Assembly (NCBI GenBank): GCA_964624465.1
Contig: CAZUZD010000001.1
Coordinates: 1-64,000 of the forward strand
Direction: 5' to 3'
DNA from: CAZUZD01 sp964624465
GTDB taxonomy: Bacteria > Planctomycetota > Planctomycetia > Isosphaerales > Isosphaeraceae
Length of the DNA: 64,000 bases
Shown one piece after another: positions 1 to 9,209 of the stretch; within the stretch, counting starts at the first letter, position 1; every line of letters starts with the position of its first letter. Both the position numbers and the translations under genes were made by a program. A model generated the notes under the pieces. The model saw nothing but the letters and a program-made list of their open reading frames with translations. It had not been told where the DNA came from and searched no databases.

Positions 1-123
1 GAGGCCACGGATGTAAGCCTCGGCGCGACGCCGCAGGTCCTTGCGGCCGAAGCGCGGCGCGAGCCGCCCGGCCAGCTCACCGAACCGCGGATCACACCCG
101 GCGATCCCCTCGAGATGGCCCAT
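1..123 (-). CDS. IS701-family transposase, N-terminal fragment cut by the window edge
   Basis: The complement starts at an ATG at 123 and stays open to the edge (41 codons). The peptide begins MGHLEGIAGCDPRFGELAGR and continues through LAPRFGRKDLRRRAEAYIRG. This is the usual opening of IS701-type DDE transposases, which have an 'APRF.R.dpR.RA..Y.RGL' helix. The catalytic region lies outside the window, so activity cannot be judged. A C-terminal remnant of the same family lies at 10335-10885 on the same strand, so the glycan operon sits between two same-orientation IS701 sequences. Family assignment is by motif recall. Confidence 0.7.
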   Translation of the reverse strand, partial: MGHLEGIAGCDPRFGELAGRLAPRFGRKDLRRRAEAYIRGL

Positions 124-480
124 CCTGCACCTCCCTGCAAGAGAGATGACAGGATACCAATTTTCGAAGCGCAACTGTAATACTAGTCCGGTTCCCGGCT
201 ATGGCCTCAGCTTACAAAACGCGGGAAATGAGGCCATTTCGCACCGCAAACTAGAACTACGTGCCCGAAATCCGCGGGGAAGGCCACCAGGTGCCTCGGC
301 GACTCCAAAGCTTCAGGCAGCTTGAAAAACAGGGGTCTGCTCTGCCAGGACCGCACAGAACAGTTGATTGGGGTTCAGAAATTGTCTATCTATGCCTAAC
401 TCACCAGGGCAGCCGACAGAGCTAGCGGGCGGCGTGACACCCTCAAGCCGACCGTCCTCCATCTCCCGCACGAGGCATCC
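124..480. other. Intergenic region upstream of the glycan operon
   Basis: This 357-bp stretch is less GC-rich than its surroundings and has no convincing coding frame. It separates the leftward IS701 fragment from the rightward operon, so it should hold the operon promoter. The best candidate is listed separately at 364-392. No clear hairpin or riboswitch was recognised. Confidence 0.5.
364..392 (+). promoter_or_regulatory. Possible sigma70-type promoter for the glycan operon
   Basis: TTGATT and TATCTA are separated by 17 bases, about 90 bases before the first GTG start. The -35 box matches four of six consensus bases and the -10 only three, so this is a weak match offered because of its position. 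Confidence 0.25.
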
Positions 481-1935
481 GTGTACACAGGGCCTGCCAG
501 CTCTGTTTCCGATGAAGCACCGTCAACTTACCCTGTCGTGACGGTGTACATCGTCAATCGGAACTACGGCCGATACCTGTCGCAGTCGATCGAGAGCGTG
601 CTCGCTCAGGATCATCCGAACATCGACCTCGTGGTTGTGGACGACGCATCGAATGACGACAGCGACGGAGTACTCAGGCGTTTCGATCGCGATCCTCGCA
701 TCCGCATTGTCCGGCAGGCGACCAATCGAGGATTGACGGCCTGTTGCAACGCAGCGATCCAGATTGCGCGCGGTGACTACATTATGCGGCTCGATGGCGA
801 CGACTATCTCCACCCGTCGGCGGTCGGAAAACTCGCGGCCGCGCTGCATGCCGAGCCAGGGGCGGTCCTCGCTTTCCCCGACTACGTCGAGATCGATGGC
901 CGCGGCATGGTCATCCGCCGTGTGCAACGCCATGATTTCTCCACCCTGGACGCTCTCTCCGATCTTCCCGCCCATGGTGCCTGCACACTACTCCGCAGGA
1001 GCTTCCTCGACGGCATGGGGGGGTACGACGAGGACATCCCCTGCCAGGACGGCCTCGACGTGTGGTTGAGCCTGGGCCCTCAGGACCGCGTGCTCCGGAT
1101 TCGCGAGCCGTTGTTTTTCTATCGGAAGCATGGCACCAACCTGACTCGAGCGGAACGTGCCCTGCTCCGGGCCCGTACCCGCCTGTTCGCCAAGCATGTG
1201 GCAAGGCGCCGCCTGCCACGGCCGCGTGTGCTGGCAGTCGTTCCGGTTCGTGGGCAGGTGGTCGATCCCAGCAGCGAGCCGCTCTGGCCACTGGGCAATC
1301 GCCCGCTGATCGACTGGACGCTCGACGAGGTCCTGATGTGCCCTCGGTTTGATCGAGTGGTGGTCAGTACGCCAGATGCCGCGGTCCTGGACCATGTGCG
1401 GCAGCGGTATGGAACCCAGGTCGGACTGCACCGGTGCGAACTGGAGCTGGCGGCGCTGAACGTGAGCGTGGGCAACAGGCTTCAGGAACTGCTCGGCATC
1501 GAACTGGACGAGGGCCGGACTTATGACGCGGTCACCATCCTGACGGTCGAGTCGCCGTTTCGGAGCCGGATGTTCATGCAGCAGGCCGTCGACGTCATGC
1601 AGCTCTTCGGTGTCGATGGCGTCATCGGGGTCCGCCACGAAGACGAGGCCTTTTACCGGCACGATGGGGTCGGGTTGGAGCCGGTGCGCGGCGACGAGCG
1701 GATGCGTCTGGAGCGTGACGACCTGTTCCGTTCCTGCGGTGGGTTGTGCCTCGTCGCCCTGACACCAACGGAGGTCAAAAGCGAGGCGTACCTTGCGTCG
1801 ATCCAGCGCCGGCCGTCGCGGCTCGGGCACGTGCTGCTGGATCAGCTGGCCGCCCTCAGTGTTCGTTCGCCGCTGGATTGGGAGATTGCCCGGCATCTGG
1901 TGGGCAGGGCGCTCGAGGAAAGCGGTCATGAGTGA
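481..1935 (+). CDS. GT2 glycosyltransferase fused to a cytidylyltransferase-like domain
   Basis: This 484-aa protein has two parts. Residues about 18-215 form a GT-A family 2 glycosyltransferase: a 'TVYIVNRNYGRYL' first strand, VVDDAS near 53, and the metal-binding LDGDDY near 105. From about residue 249 (VLAVVPVRG) to the end it resembles acylneuraminate/KDO cytidylyltransferases, with PLGNRPLIDWTLDEV as the nucleotide-sugar pocket region. The usual N-terminal RGGSK-like loop is weak, so catalysis by the second half is uncertain. The start is GTG preceded by GAGG. It is the first gene of a seven-gene chain and overlaps the next by 8 bp. Inferred role: transfer and/or CMP activation of an acidic sugar for a surface glycan. 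Confidence 0.75.
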   Translation: MYTGPASSVSDEAPSTYPVVTVYIVNRNYGRYLSQSIESVLAQDHPNIDLVVVDDASNDDSDGVLRRFDRDPRIRIVRQATNRGLTACCNAAIQIARGDYIMRLDGDDYLHPSAVGKLAAALHAEPGAVLAFPDYVEIDGRGMVIRRVQRHDFSTLDALSDLPAHGACTLLRRSFLDGMGGYDEDIPCQDGLDVWLSLGPQDRVLRIREPLFFYRKHGTNLTRAERALLRARTRLFAKHVARRRLPRPRVLAVVPVRGQVVDPSSEPLWPLGNRPLIDWTLDEVLMCPRFDRVVVSTPDAAVLDHVRQRYGTQVGLHRCELELAALNVSVGNRLQELLGIELDEGRTYDAVTILTVESPFRSRMFMQQAVDVMQLFGVDGVIGVRHEDEAFYRHDGVGLEPVRGDERMRLERDDLFRSCGGLCLVALTPTEVKSEAYLASIQRRPSRLGHVLLDQLAALSVRSPLDWEIARHLVGRALEESGHE

Positions 1936-3418
1936 AGATCGCGGTTTCGACCTGCTCGCCGTGGAGGTCTTCACCTGGTCGCCCCATCTGGAGACGGCCT
2001 GCGAAATCTGCCTCCGTGAGGCGAAACAGGGCCGCCGGGTGGGTTTCGTGTTCCTCGACGTCGAGAATCTCGATGAGTATCCCGGGGCGACAGTGGCCGC
2101 CCGCTGGATCTACGCCCTCCTGCGCAGCTCCAGGCAGGCCAAGCGCCGGATGATCGAATCGGTGCTGCGGTTGCACGGCGTGACAGTGCTTCCTGCCCTC
2201 CGAGCGGCTGTAAGCCCCCCTGGACTATCGAGTCGGGAGGCAGGAATCCACTCTGCGGCGGCCCTGCGGCTGTATCAGAACAACGGAGCCGCCCTCGGGA
2301 TCGGGACGCTCTCGTCGCTGATCTATCACCTCGGAGACATCGACCCCGACTTGCCGTCGCACCGGGATCTGGTGGATCGCCTCCTCCGGGCGGCCCGCGA
2401 TTCGTTCGAGCTGACGCGGCGCCTCATCGGCACGCACCGTCCCGCGGCGGTGCTGCTGTTCAACGGTCGCTTCGCCGCTCCGAAGGGCATCGCCGAAGCG
2501 GCGCGGCTCTCGGGCGTCACGGCCGTGTATCACGAGGTCGGTGGCGCCCCGGACCGTTACTACTGTTCCGACCGTTCGGTCCACAGTTCGAGCCATGCAC
2601 GAGCCATGCTCCGGGAAGCCTGGGAACAGGCCGGGAGTGAGCGCGAGGCCATTGCGGCCAGGTATTTCTCCCCAGGCCGGAGCGGGGCGGTCCTGCTGGA
2701 AACGACCTTCCATAACCCGCAAGAGCGTGGTCGCTCCTTGGCCAGCACCGGCCGACGCCGCATCGTCTACTACGCCTCCAGCATCGACGAGTATGCAGCC
2801 GTGGAGGAGGGCCTTGATGAGGGCGTCTTCGCGTCGCAGCGTGACGCCGTTGAGTGGCTGGTGGCCTGGGTCCAGGCGCGGCCTGACCACGAGTTGATCA
2901 TCCGCATCCACCCGCGAATGCGGAATCTGACGCCACGGGAACGGCGCTGGTGGATGTCGCAGGCCGGGGAGAACGTGACCACGTTGCCGGCCGAGCATCC
3001 CGCAGACTCCTTTGCACTGGCCGCCAGTGCCGATCGGGTCGTCTGCTACCACTCAAGCCTCGGGGCCGACGCGACCTACCGGGGGAAGGTTTCGATCCTC
3101 GTTGGCGACGCGTCGTACCGCGGTCTGGACTGTGTCTACGAGCCGGGATCGGTCGAGGAGCTCGCTCGGATGCTCCAGGACACGGCACTGCCGCCCAAGC
3201 CTCCCGAGAACTGTCTTCCCTTTGGCTATCGTCAGATGACGCTGGGAACGCCGTATCGCTTCTACCAGCCGACCGCCTTTCGTCAGGGGAGGTTCTTCGG
3301 AACCCCGGTCCCGACGCGACCGTCGCTGCCAGTCCGGGCCGTCTGCAAGTGCCTCTCCTCGGTCGACTCGATCGTGGGCCTCGTGCGCCGCGGTTTCGCA
3401 GAATGGAGCCATCGATGA
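1928..3418 (+). CDS. Capsule-polysaccharide-type (GT-B-like) protein
   Basis: This protein has 496 aa. The reading frame is open further upstream, but ATG 1928 gives a compact 8-bp overlap with the previous gene and a normal N-terminus (MSEDRGFDLLAVEVFTWSPH). The C-terminal half has a GT-B/capsule-synthesis look: RRRIVYYASSIDEY, then 'HELIIRIHPRMRN' and 'VVCYHSSLGADATYRGK'. These resemble the nucleotide-sugar-binding part of KpsC/LipB- or CDP-glycerol-transferase-like proteins. No signal peptide is evident, so it is probably cytoplasmic. The exact donor and acceptor cannot be read from sequence. It is translationally coupled to the NeuB-like gene by an ATGA overlap. Confidence 0.6.
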   Translation: MSEDRGFDLLAVEVFTWSPHLETACEICLREAKQGRRVGFVFLDVENLDEYPGATVAARWIYALLRSSRQAKRRMIESVLRLHGVTVLPALRAAVSPPGLSSREAGIHSAAALRLYQNNGAALGIGTLSSLIYHLGDIDPDLPSHRDLVDRLLRAARDSFELTRRLIGTHRPAAVLLFNGRFAAPKGIAEAARLSGVTAVYHEVGGAPDRYYCSDRSVHSSSHARAMLREAWEQAGSEREAIAARYFSPGRSGAVLLETTFHNPQERGRSLASTGRRRIVYYASSIDEYAAVEEGLDEGVFASQRDAVEWLVAWVQARPDHELIIRIHPRMRNLTPRERRWWMSQAGENVTTLPAEHPADSFALAASADRVVCYHSSLGADATYRGKVSILVGDASYRGLDCVYEPGSVEELARMLQDTALPPKPPENCLPFGYRQMTLGTPYRFYQPTAFRQGRFFGTPVPTRPSLPVRAVCKCLSSVDSIVGLVRRGFAEWSHR

Positions 3419-4425
3419 GTCTCTTTCAGGGAGCCCATGGGCCCTGGCTGATCGCCGAGATCGGCGGAAATCACGAGGGCCATTACGCCGAGGCACTCCG
3501 GCTCGCGGAGCTGGCGCTCGAAGCCGGTGCCGACGCCGTGAAATTCCAGATCTACTACGGGGACACGCTGGTCTCGTCGGTGGCGAGTCCGGACCGGCTC
3601 GCCCACTTCCGGCGATTCGAACTGAGCCGTGACGAGCATTGTGCCATCGCCTCACGGGTGCTCAGCTCCGGTCGCGGATACGTGGCCTCTGTGTGGGATC
3701 TCGATGCCTTTGGCTGGATCGCCCCGTTTTTGACTGCATGCAAGATCGGCAGTGGCGACCTGACCGCGCCTCCGTTTCTCCGTGCCGCCGCCCGCACCGG
3801 CAAGCCGCTGATCCTCTCGACCGGTCTGAGTGACAGGGCCGAGATCGAGGCGGCAGTGGCGTTCCTCCGCGCCCTGGAACCGGGCTACCATGATCGCTCC
3901 CGACTGGCGGTGCTGCAGTGCACGAGCATGTACCCGATTGCCGACAGTGATGCCCACCTCGCGGTCATGACAGACCTGGCGTCACTCGGGACGACAGTCG
4001 GCTATTCCGACCATACGCTCGGACACCGTGCGCTGGAGGTGGCGGCCGCGATGGGAGCGCAGGTTCTGGAATTCCATTTCACCGATCGTAAACACGACCG
4101 GGACTTCCGGGATCACCAGCTCTCGCTGGACAGCGACGACCTTCGGAGCCTGATCCGGTCCCTGGACGAGATCCGGACATTGCAGGGCACCGCGGTCAAG
4201 GAACCGCTGGCCATCGAGATCGCCAACGATCACCCGCGTTCCTTCCGGCGAGCCGTCTATCCAATCCGCGATATCCTGGCTGGGGAAATCCTCGATGCGG
4301 GCAACTTGAGCGTGCTCCGCCCCAACGTGGGAATCGATGCCCGCGACTACGATCGGGTCCTGGGACGGCGCGTGCGTCGCGACCTGCGCAGGCACGAACC
4401 CCTCGACTGGCAGGATTTCGAATGA
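3415..4425 (+). CDS. neuB: N-acetylneuraminate synthase family protein (NeuB/SpsE-like)
   Basis: This 336-aa protein has the full NeuB architecture. The TIM-barrel N-terminus reads LIAEIGGNHEGHYAEALRLA followed by AGADAVKFQIY. The metal/PEP region reads GYSDHTLGHRALEVAAAMGA then LEFHFT, and DHQLSLDSDDL follows. A C-terminal SAF (antifreeze-like) domain covers about residues 275-335 (YPIRDILAGEILDAGNL). The family condenses PEP with an N-acyl hexosamine to make sialic, legionaminic or pseudaminic acid; the substrate here is unknown. ATG 3415 overlaps the upstream TGA in an ATGA and gives family-typical length. No NeuC-type epimerase is visible nearby, so the precursor must come from elsewhere. 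Confidence 0.9.
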   Translation: MSLFQGAHGPWLIAEIGGNHEGHYAEALRLAELALEAGADAVKFQIYYGDTLVSSVASPDRLAHFRRFELSRDEHCAIASRVLSSGRGYVASVWDLDAFGWIAPFLTACKIGSGDLTAPPFLRAAARTGKPLILSTGLSDRAEIEAAVAFLRALEPGYHDRSRLAVLQCTSMYPIADSDAHLAVMTDLASLGTTVGYSDHTLGHRALEVAAAMGAQVLEFHFTDRKHDRDFRDHQLSLDSDDLRSLIRSLDEIRTLQGTAVKEPLAIEIANDHPRSFRRAVYPIRDILAGEILDAGNLSVLRPNVGIDARDYDRVLGRRVRRDLRRHEPLDWQDFE

Positions 4426-5480
4426 ACTCAACGGCGTCGGTGGCGATCGAGCATTGCCCCTTGTGCAACGGCGCCGCATGGATCGAGGACTCGGTTCCCG
4501 AGCCGAATCTCTACTCCGAAAAAATTGCGTTGATCCTCGGCCAGGACGAGGCTCGTGTCCTCGCGGACCACGCCAACTGGCGCTGCACGACCTGCGGCCT
4601 GGTGTCGAAGCGGCGCTGGTTTGTCCCGGCGGTGCTCCACGCACTGTTCCAGGGGGCGGTCGCCTGGCACCCGAAGGGTTGGGATGCCGTCCTCGATCGG
4701 TTCACGGGGCCGGGCTTCCTGCAGACTGTCGAGGCCTGGGCGCTGGCACTCGACCGGGAGTCGGAGCCGGAGATCCGGCGCGGGCAGCGGGAGCTGCGCT
4801 CGATACTGGACTCGATCACCGATCCGGCGGGATTCGATCGCACGGCGATCGGGATGGCGATCGACCACCGCGATCTGCGGGCACTCCGCGAGGCAGTTCC
4901 CGCCATCGTCGGTTCGATCGGTGAACCGATGCCGTTCAAGCGATTTGCCGGCTTCCGATCCCGCTCACTGTGGGATTACCTCCAGAGTCGGACGGGTGGC
5001 TTCGAGAACTACGCCGAGCTGGGCTGCCCCCTCTGGGGCCTGCTGCCGCTGGCGGCAGCGGCGTGCGGACACGCCACGCATCTTGTCAGGGACGAACCCA
5101 ACTACTGGGGCGCCGGCTGCACCAACGCCGGCGAGCACTGCCTGACCCGTCTCCTCGCTGATCGGCGGGTGTCGTCCGAACCGTGGTCGGCACGGGCCCA
5201 CTATCCCATCATCGGGCTGTTCCAGTACCTGGACCACCTCGTCCATCCGTTGCAGTTCCTGGAGGTGCTGTTCACCAAGGCCGATTCCGCCGCGGTCATC
5301 CTGGACGGCATGGAAGCGCCCACGGCCATCCAACACGTCACGGGCTGGTCGGAATCGAGTCTCGCATTCGTCGCTCGGACGTTCGGGAAGGAACTCCATA
5401 CCGACTTCGACGCGATCCGCCCCTCCGGAAATCATCTCTTCCTCTTCACCCCGGCGAGTCCGGGGGACCGGCGGCCATGA
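4422..5480 (+). CDS. Zn-binding methyltransferase-like protein
   Basis: This 352-aa protein opens with a Cys pair (EHCPLCNGAAW) and a second pair (WRCTTCGLVSKRRWF). That arrangement is like the zinc-binding N-terminal domain of sugar C-methyltransferases. The C-terminal half contains a methyltransferase-like fold (YAELGCPLWGLLPLAAAACG, then 'YPIIGLFQYLDHLVHPLQFL', similar to the 'vleHl.dP..fl' strand of class I enzymes). The glycine-rich SAM loop is poor, so activity is uncertain. It joins both neighbours by ATGA overlaps, which fits a role in modifying the glycan precursor. Confidence 0.6.
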   Translation: MNSTASVAIEHCPLCNGAAWIEDSVPEPNLYSEKIALILGQDEARVLADHANWRCTTCGLVSKRRWFVPAVLHALFQGAVAWHPKGWDAVLDRFTGPGFLQTVEAWALALDRESEPEIRRGQRELRSILDSITDPAGFDRTAIGMAIDHRDLRALREAVPAIVGSIGEPMPFKRFAGFRSRSLWDYLQSRTGGFENYAELGCPLWGLLPLAAAACGHATHLVRDEPNYWGAGCTNAGEHCLTRLLADRRVSSEPWSARAHYPIIGLFQYLDHLVHPLQFLEVLFTKADSAAVILDGMEAPTAIQHVTGWSESSLAFVARTFGKELHTDFDAIRPSGNHLFLFTPASPGDRRP

Positions 5481-6799
5481 CTCACTGGGACCGCCCTACC
5501 AGCGACGACACGTTCGAGCGCGATGGCGCGGCCATGCTCGCGATGCTGACCAGTCTGTGGCCGATCCACCGGAGCCTCGCGGGCCCGGGCATCCGCGAGA
5601 CCCTGGCGATCATCGGCGAAGATCTGCCGGGTTTCTTCTGCACGAGCATCGCCACCGGGGCCCAGGTCCTCGATTGGATCGTGCCCGAGGAGTGGCGGCC
5701 ACGCGTTGCGTTCATCACGGCTCCCGACGGAAGGCGGCTGTGCGACCTGGCCGAGAACAACCTCCACCTTGTCGGATACAGCACCGCCGTCGATACTGAG
5801 CTGCCGCTTGCCGACTTGCAGCGCCACCTCTATTCGCTCCCCGACCAGCCCGACGCGATCCCGTATGTCACGTCGTACTATGAACGGAAGTGGGGGTTTT
5901 GCCTGACGCAACGGGAGCGAGACACCCTGCCGGAAGGGACCTACAGGGCCTTCATCGACGCGGACCACCGAGCCGGTTCCCTGGTGTACGGACAGGTGGT
6001 TCTGCCAGGTGAGTCGGCCAACGAGGTTCTGTTCTCCACGTACTGCTGCCATCCAGCGCTGGCGAACAACGAACTCTCCGGTCCCGTGGTGGCCGTCGCC
6101 CTGGCACGCTGGTTGGCGGCACGGAGCCACCGGCGGTACACCTACCGATTCGTGTTCGTGCCCGAGATGATCGGCAGCGCCGCGGTCCTCGAATCACACC
6201 GCCACCATCTCCGGAATCGGGTCGTGGCGGCGTTCAACCTCACCTGCGTCGGCGACGAGCGGGCGTGGTCGTTCCTGCCCTCACGCCTCGGAGACAGCTA
6301 CGCCGACAGGGTCGCCCGGCATGTCCTGCGATACACGGTGGGAGACTACGATGCGTACCGATGGAGCGATCGGGGCAGCGACGAGAGCATGTACTGCGCC
6401 CCCGGCATCGACATCCCGATGGTCTCGATCATGCGATCGAAGTACGGCACGTATCCGGAGTACCACACCTCGCTCGACCTCCCCGGACAGGTGGTCACGG
6501 CCCGGGGGTTGGCTGAGTCTCTGGCGGTGCACCGACAGCTGATCGACGTGCTGGAGAACGATTGCCGGCCGCGGGCCCTCGTGCTGGGTGAGCCGCAGCT
6601 GGGCCGACGGGGCCTCTATCCCCAGACCAGCATCAAGGGAAGCACGACCCCGGTGAAGGACCTGCTGGATCTGATCTCGCATGCCGACGGCGAGACGAGC
6701 CTGCTCGAGATCGCCGACCGGTGCCAACGACCGCTGTGGGCGCTCCAGGGTCACCTCGAGGCCCTCGTCGCCACCTCAGTCCTGGAGCGGCGAGCATGA
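5477..6799 (+). CDS. DUF4910-family aminopeptidase-like protein
   Basis: This 440-aa protein belongs to the DUF4910/M28-like group often found in polysaccharide loci. The diagnostic pieces are YVTSYYERKWGFCL, the metal-site strand YCCHPALANNELSGP, FVPEMIGS, RGSDESMYCAPGIDIP and the final ligand EYHTSLDLP. The C-terminal 70 residues look like a winged-helix domain (LLEIADRCQRPLWALQGHLE). Family members are thought to act as peptidases or amidases on a biosynthetic intermediate, but the substrate is unknown. ATG 5477 overlaps the upstream stop and was chosen over an in-frame extension reaching back to 5183. Confidence 0.8.
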   Translation: MTHWDRPTSDDTFERDGAAMLAMLTSLWPIHRSLAGPGIRETLAIIGEDLPGFFCTSIATGAQVLDWIVPEEWRPRVAFITAPDGRRLCDLAENNLHLVGYSTAVDTELPLADLQRHLYSLPDQPDAIPYVTSYYERKWGFCLTQRERDTLPEGTYRAFIDADHRAGSLVYGQVVLPGESANEVLFSTYCCHPALANNELSGPVVAVALARWLAARSHRRYTYRFVFVPEMIGSAAVLESHRHHLRNRVVAAFNLTCVGDERAWSFLPSRLGDSYADRVARHVLRYTVGDYDAYRWSDRGSDESMYCAPGIDIPMVSIMRSKYGTYPEYHTSLDLPGQVVTARGLAESLAVHRQLIDVLENDCRPRALVLGEPQLGRRGLYPQTSIKGSTTPVKDLLDLISHADGETSLLEIADRCQRPLWALQGHLEALVATSVLERRA

Positions 6800-7470
6800 A
6801 GCTGGGGATCGTCGTCTTCGCGCGTCACGACTCACACCGACTGCCAGGCAAGGCCCTGCGCATCATCGGCGGCATGCCGCTGCTGGAACGCGTCATCCGG
6901 CGGGCGCTGTCGCTGCCGTGGCCGGTGGCACTCGCAACGACCGACAAGCCGAGCGACGAGCCTCTGGTCGCACTGGCGGCGGGTCTCGGCGTTCGATCCT
7001 TCCGTGGCTCGGAGGACCGTGTGCTCGAGCGAGCCGTCCTGGCCGCCGAGACCTTCGGCCTCGACGCCTTTGCCCGCATCTGCGGCGATCGCCCCCTGTT
7101 CCCACTGGAGGACCTGGAGCGAGCGATGGCCACCATGCGGGATGATCCCTCAGCGCCCGACATGGTCACCAACCGGATCCCGCACGGAGTACCGCCGGGG
7201 CTGACCACGGAGGTCATCCGTACCCGGGCGCTGCGTGGCGTCCTCGATCAGGGTCTCGCTTCCACCGATCAGGAGCACCTGACGAGCGCCTTCTACATGC
7301 ACCCGGAAGCCTTCCGACTCGTCTCGATCCCCCCACCGGCGGGCTCGTACACCTGCCCCGGGTTCGCCGTCGATACCGAGGCGGATCTCGCGAGGCTCCA
7401 GCGGATCTTCGCCATCTCAGCAGCCCCCGATCTGATCACGCTCGAAGCGGAACGAATCTATCGATCATGA
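6796..7470 (+). CDS. Cytidylyltransferase family protein (SpsF/KdsB-like)
   Basis: This 224-aa protein is a nucleotidyltransferase. It opens GIVVFARHDSHRLPGKALR, the 'S.RLPGK.L' substrate loop of SpsF/KdsB/NeuA enzymes, followed by GGMPLLERVIRRAL. The metal Asp sits in ARICGDRPLF. The C-terminus, with YTCPGFAVDTEADLARLQRI, matches the SpsF ending. It probably makes a CMP-activated sugar for the pathway, working beside the NeuB-like synthase. It is the second cytidylyltransferase-type domain in the operon after the fusion in the first gene. It overlaps both neighbours by ATGA. Confidence 0.8.
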   Translation: MKLGIVVFARHDSHRLPGKALRIIGGMPLLERVIRRALSLPWPVALATTDKPSDEPLVALAAGLGVRSFRGSEDRVLERAVLAAETFGLDAFARICGDRPLFPLEDLERAMATMRDDPSAPDMVTNRIPHGVPPGLTTEVIRTRALRGVLDQGLASTDQEHLTSAFYMHPEAFRLVSIPPPAGSYTCPGFAVDTEADLARLQRIFAISAAPDLITLEAERIYRS

Positions 7471-8171
7471 GAGATTATTTCCTCGAACCCGCCCAGACAA
7501 ATCTCGAACTCTACGCCCAGGCGATTGCACTCGGTGTTCCGGAACATCAGCGGCAACGGCTCGGCGAAAGCTACCGGTTCGCCCTGCGCCAGGTTTTTCC
7601 CCTGGCGCGCGGCTCGGGAAAGCCGTTCATCGCGCATCTGGTCGGAACGGCCAGCCTGGTGATGGCGTCGGGATGCCCATCCGACTGGGTGCTGGCAGCG
7701 TTGCTGCACGCGCTTTACCAGCGGCGGGTGCCGTTCCAGAGGGGATTGGCCCCCGACGAACGCCGGGCAGTCCTGATGCAACGATTCGGTCCGGCCGTCG
7801 ATGACCTCGTGCATCGTTACACTGCGTTCGAGTCGGTGGAACTCAGCAAGCAGCCGCTGGAGACCGCGGCAGGGCTGGATGACGTCCTGACCCTGCGACT
7901 GGCCGACGAACTCGAAGACCTCTCCGGCCACGCCCTGGCACTGCACGGGGACGCACAGGCGGATGCACTCGGCGTGCGGGGCAGCAGTCGTTGGCGACTG
8001 GAGTCCAAGAGCGCCGAAGGGCCGGCGCTGATCGCTCTGGCCCGCTGCCTGGGTCGCGACGGGATTGAACGCGGTCTGCATCACTGGCTCGATTTCGCGT
8101 CGACTCCGGGCGGCCTCACCGACATGCGAACCGGCTGGCTGAGCAGCGTCGACCTGAGAGCCGGCGACTGA
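7467..8171 (+). CDS. HD-domain protein (DUF6817-like)
   Basis: This 234-aa protein shows FIAHLVGTASLVMASG and, 15-20 residues on, WVLAALLHALYQRRVP. That pattern resembles the HD hydrolase-like fold of DUF6817 and, more distantly, RelA/SpoT hydrolases. A strict HD pair is not present (LHALY in place of L-HD), so metal-dependent catalysis is doubtful. It is the last gene in the ATGA-linked chain. Its role in the glycan pathway is unknown; DUF6817 genes are commonly found in such loci. Confidence 0.55.
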   Translation: MRDYFLEPAQTNLELYAQAIALGVPEHQRQRLGESYRFALRQVFPLARGSGKPFIAHLVGTASLVMASGCPSDWVLAALLHALYQRRVPFQRGLAPDERRAVLMQRFGPAVDDLVHRYTAFESVELSKQPLETAAGLDDVLTLRLADELEDLSGHALALHGDAQADALGVRGSSRWRLESKSAEGPALIALARCLGRDGIERGLHHWLDFASTPGGLTDMRTGWLSSVDLRAGD

Positions 8172-8219
8172 TCGCTCATCCTACCGCTGCGTTCCCCTGA
8201 CCGGCGCCTTGCGTACCCG

Positions 8220-9209
8220 ATGGACTGTCATATGAAACAGGGTGAGCGGATCCAGGCCATTCGATTGACTTCAGCGCAGGCGGCGGAATTGTGGGGGCGA
8301 TCCAACGAGGCGTCGGCATTCACCCGCCCCGGCCACCTCGAGCGCCTCGCCGATGAAGTGGAGTGGTGGGGTGCCAGCCGTTGCGATGAGATTGTTGCCG
8401 CCTGGCCCTTTCTCCGGACTGGTCCCGGGGGCGAGATCCGCCTGCCCCCGTTCTGTTATTTCTCCGGGCCGTTCTTCGCTGCTACCCTGCGCAGCTCGAG
8501 CCGATACGTCCGGTCGTGGGCCGGGTACACCTACACGCTCGCAGCCATGGTCGATGCCGTGGTCGACGCCTATCCACGATTCCAGTTCGCCCTTCCGCTC
8601 GGGAACACGGACGTCCGTGTGTTTCAGTGGTGGAACCACGATCACCACGATCAGGGCGGATTTGGCATCACTCCTCGCTACACGGCGCGGATCGACCTCT
8701 CCCGATTTCCAGACGAGGCGGCCCTGCTCAGAAGCTTCGGCAGCGACCGGAAGCGCTGCATCGGAAGGTGGGCTTCGACGCCACCGCTGCTTGTCGAGGA
8801 TGTGGACACGGCGAGGCTCGTCGAGTTGGACCGCGCAGCGATCCACCGAACCGGGGGCGTCATGACACTGGAGCGCGAGGTCTCCCTCGCTCGGGTGGTC
8901 GATCTGGTTCGTTCCGGGGGGGGCGCGATCCTTGGCGTGATGCCCGCGGGGACCAGGCAGGTCGAGGCGGCGATCGTGCTGCTGGACGGCCCCTGGGAGT
9001 CGAACATGATCCTCTGTGCCTCGAGTGACGACTGGCGGGAGGAAGGCTTGACATCGTGGACCGTCTGGCTAGGTCTGCTTCGGTGCAGATCGGCCGGAAA
9101 GCAGTGGTTCGACTTCAACGGGGCCAATAGCCCGGGCCGGGCCGCGGACAAGCATCGCTACAGCGCCAAGGAAATGCTGTACTTCAATTGCAACTTCGCA
9201 CGTGCCTGA
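8220..9209 (+). CDS. GNAT/FemAB-like acyltransferase
   Basis: This 329-aa protein resembles the FemAB/BioF2-like (Acetyltransf_6) double-GNAT fold. The first half covers a substrate-binding region (RLPPFCYFSGPFF, YTYTLAAMVDAVVDAYP). The LLRSFGSDRKRCIGRW segment is typical of the 'l.s..R..ir.A' helix in this family. The second half has GAILGVMP, a hydrophobic strand, and a 'WFDFNGANSPGRAADKHRYS' ending where FemAB-like enzymes have 'fDf.g...pgi..fK..f'. It probably N-acylates an amino sugar or aminoacylates the glycan. An alternative ATG lies at 8232. It is 48 bp downstream of the operon and possibly co-transcribed. Confidence 0.65.
   Translation: MDCHMKQGERIQAIRLTSAQAAELWGRSNEASAFTRPGHLERLADEVEWWGASRCDEIVAAWPFLRTGPGGEIRLPPFCYFSGPFFAATLRSSSRYVRSWAGYTYTLAAMVDAVVDAYPRFQFALPLGNTDVRVFQWWNHDHHDQGGFGITPRYTARIDLSRFPDEAALLRSFGSDRKRCIGRWASTPPLLVEDVDTARLVELDRAAIHRTGGVMTLEREVSLARVVDLVRSGGGAILGVMPAGTRQVEAAIVLLDGPWESNMILCASSDDWREEGLTSWTVWLGLLRCRSAGKQWFDFNGANSPGRAADKHRYSAKEMLYFNCNFARA

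Noticed and set aside
41..325. A short plus-strand frame at the left edge
   Set aside because: It overlaps the IS701 N-terminus on the other strand and encodes no protein-like pattern.
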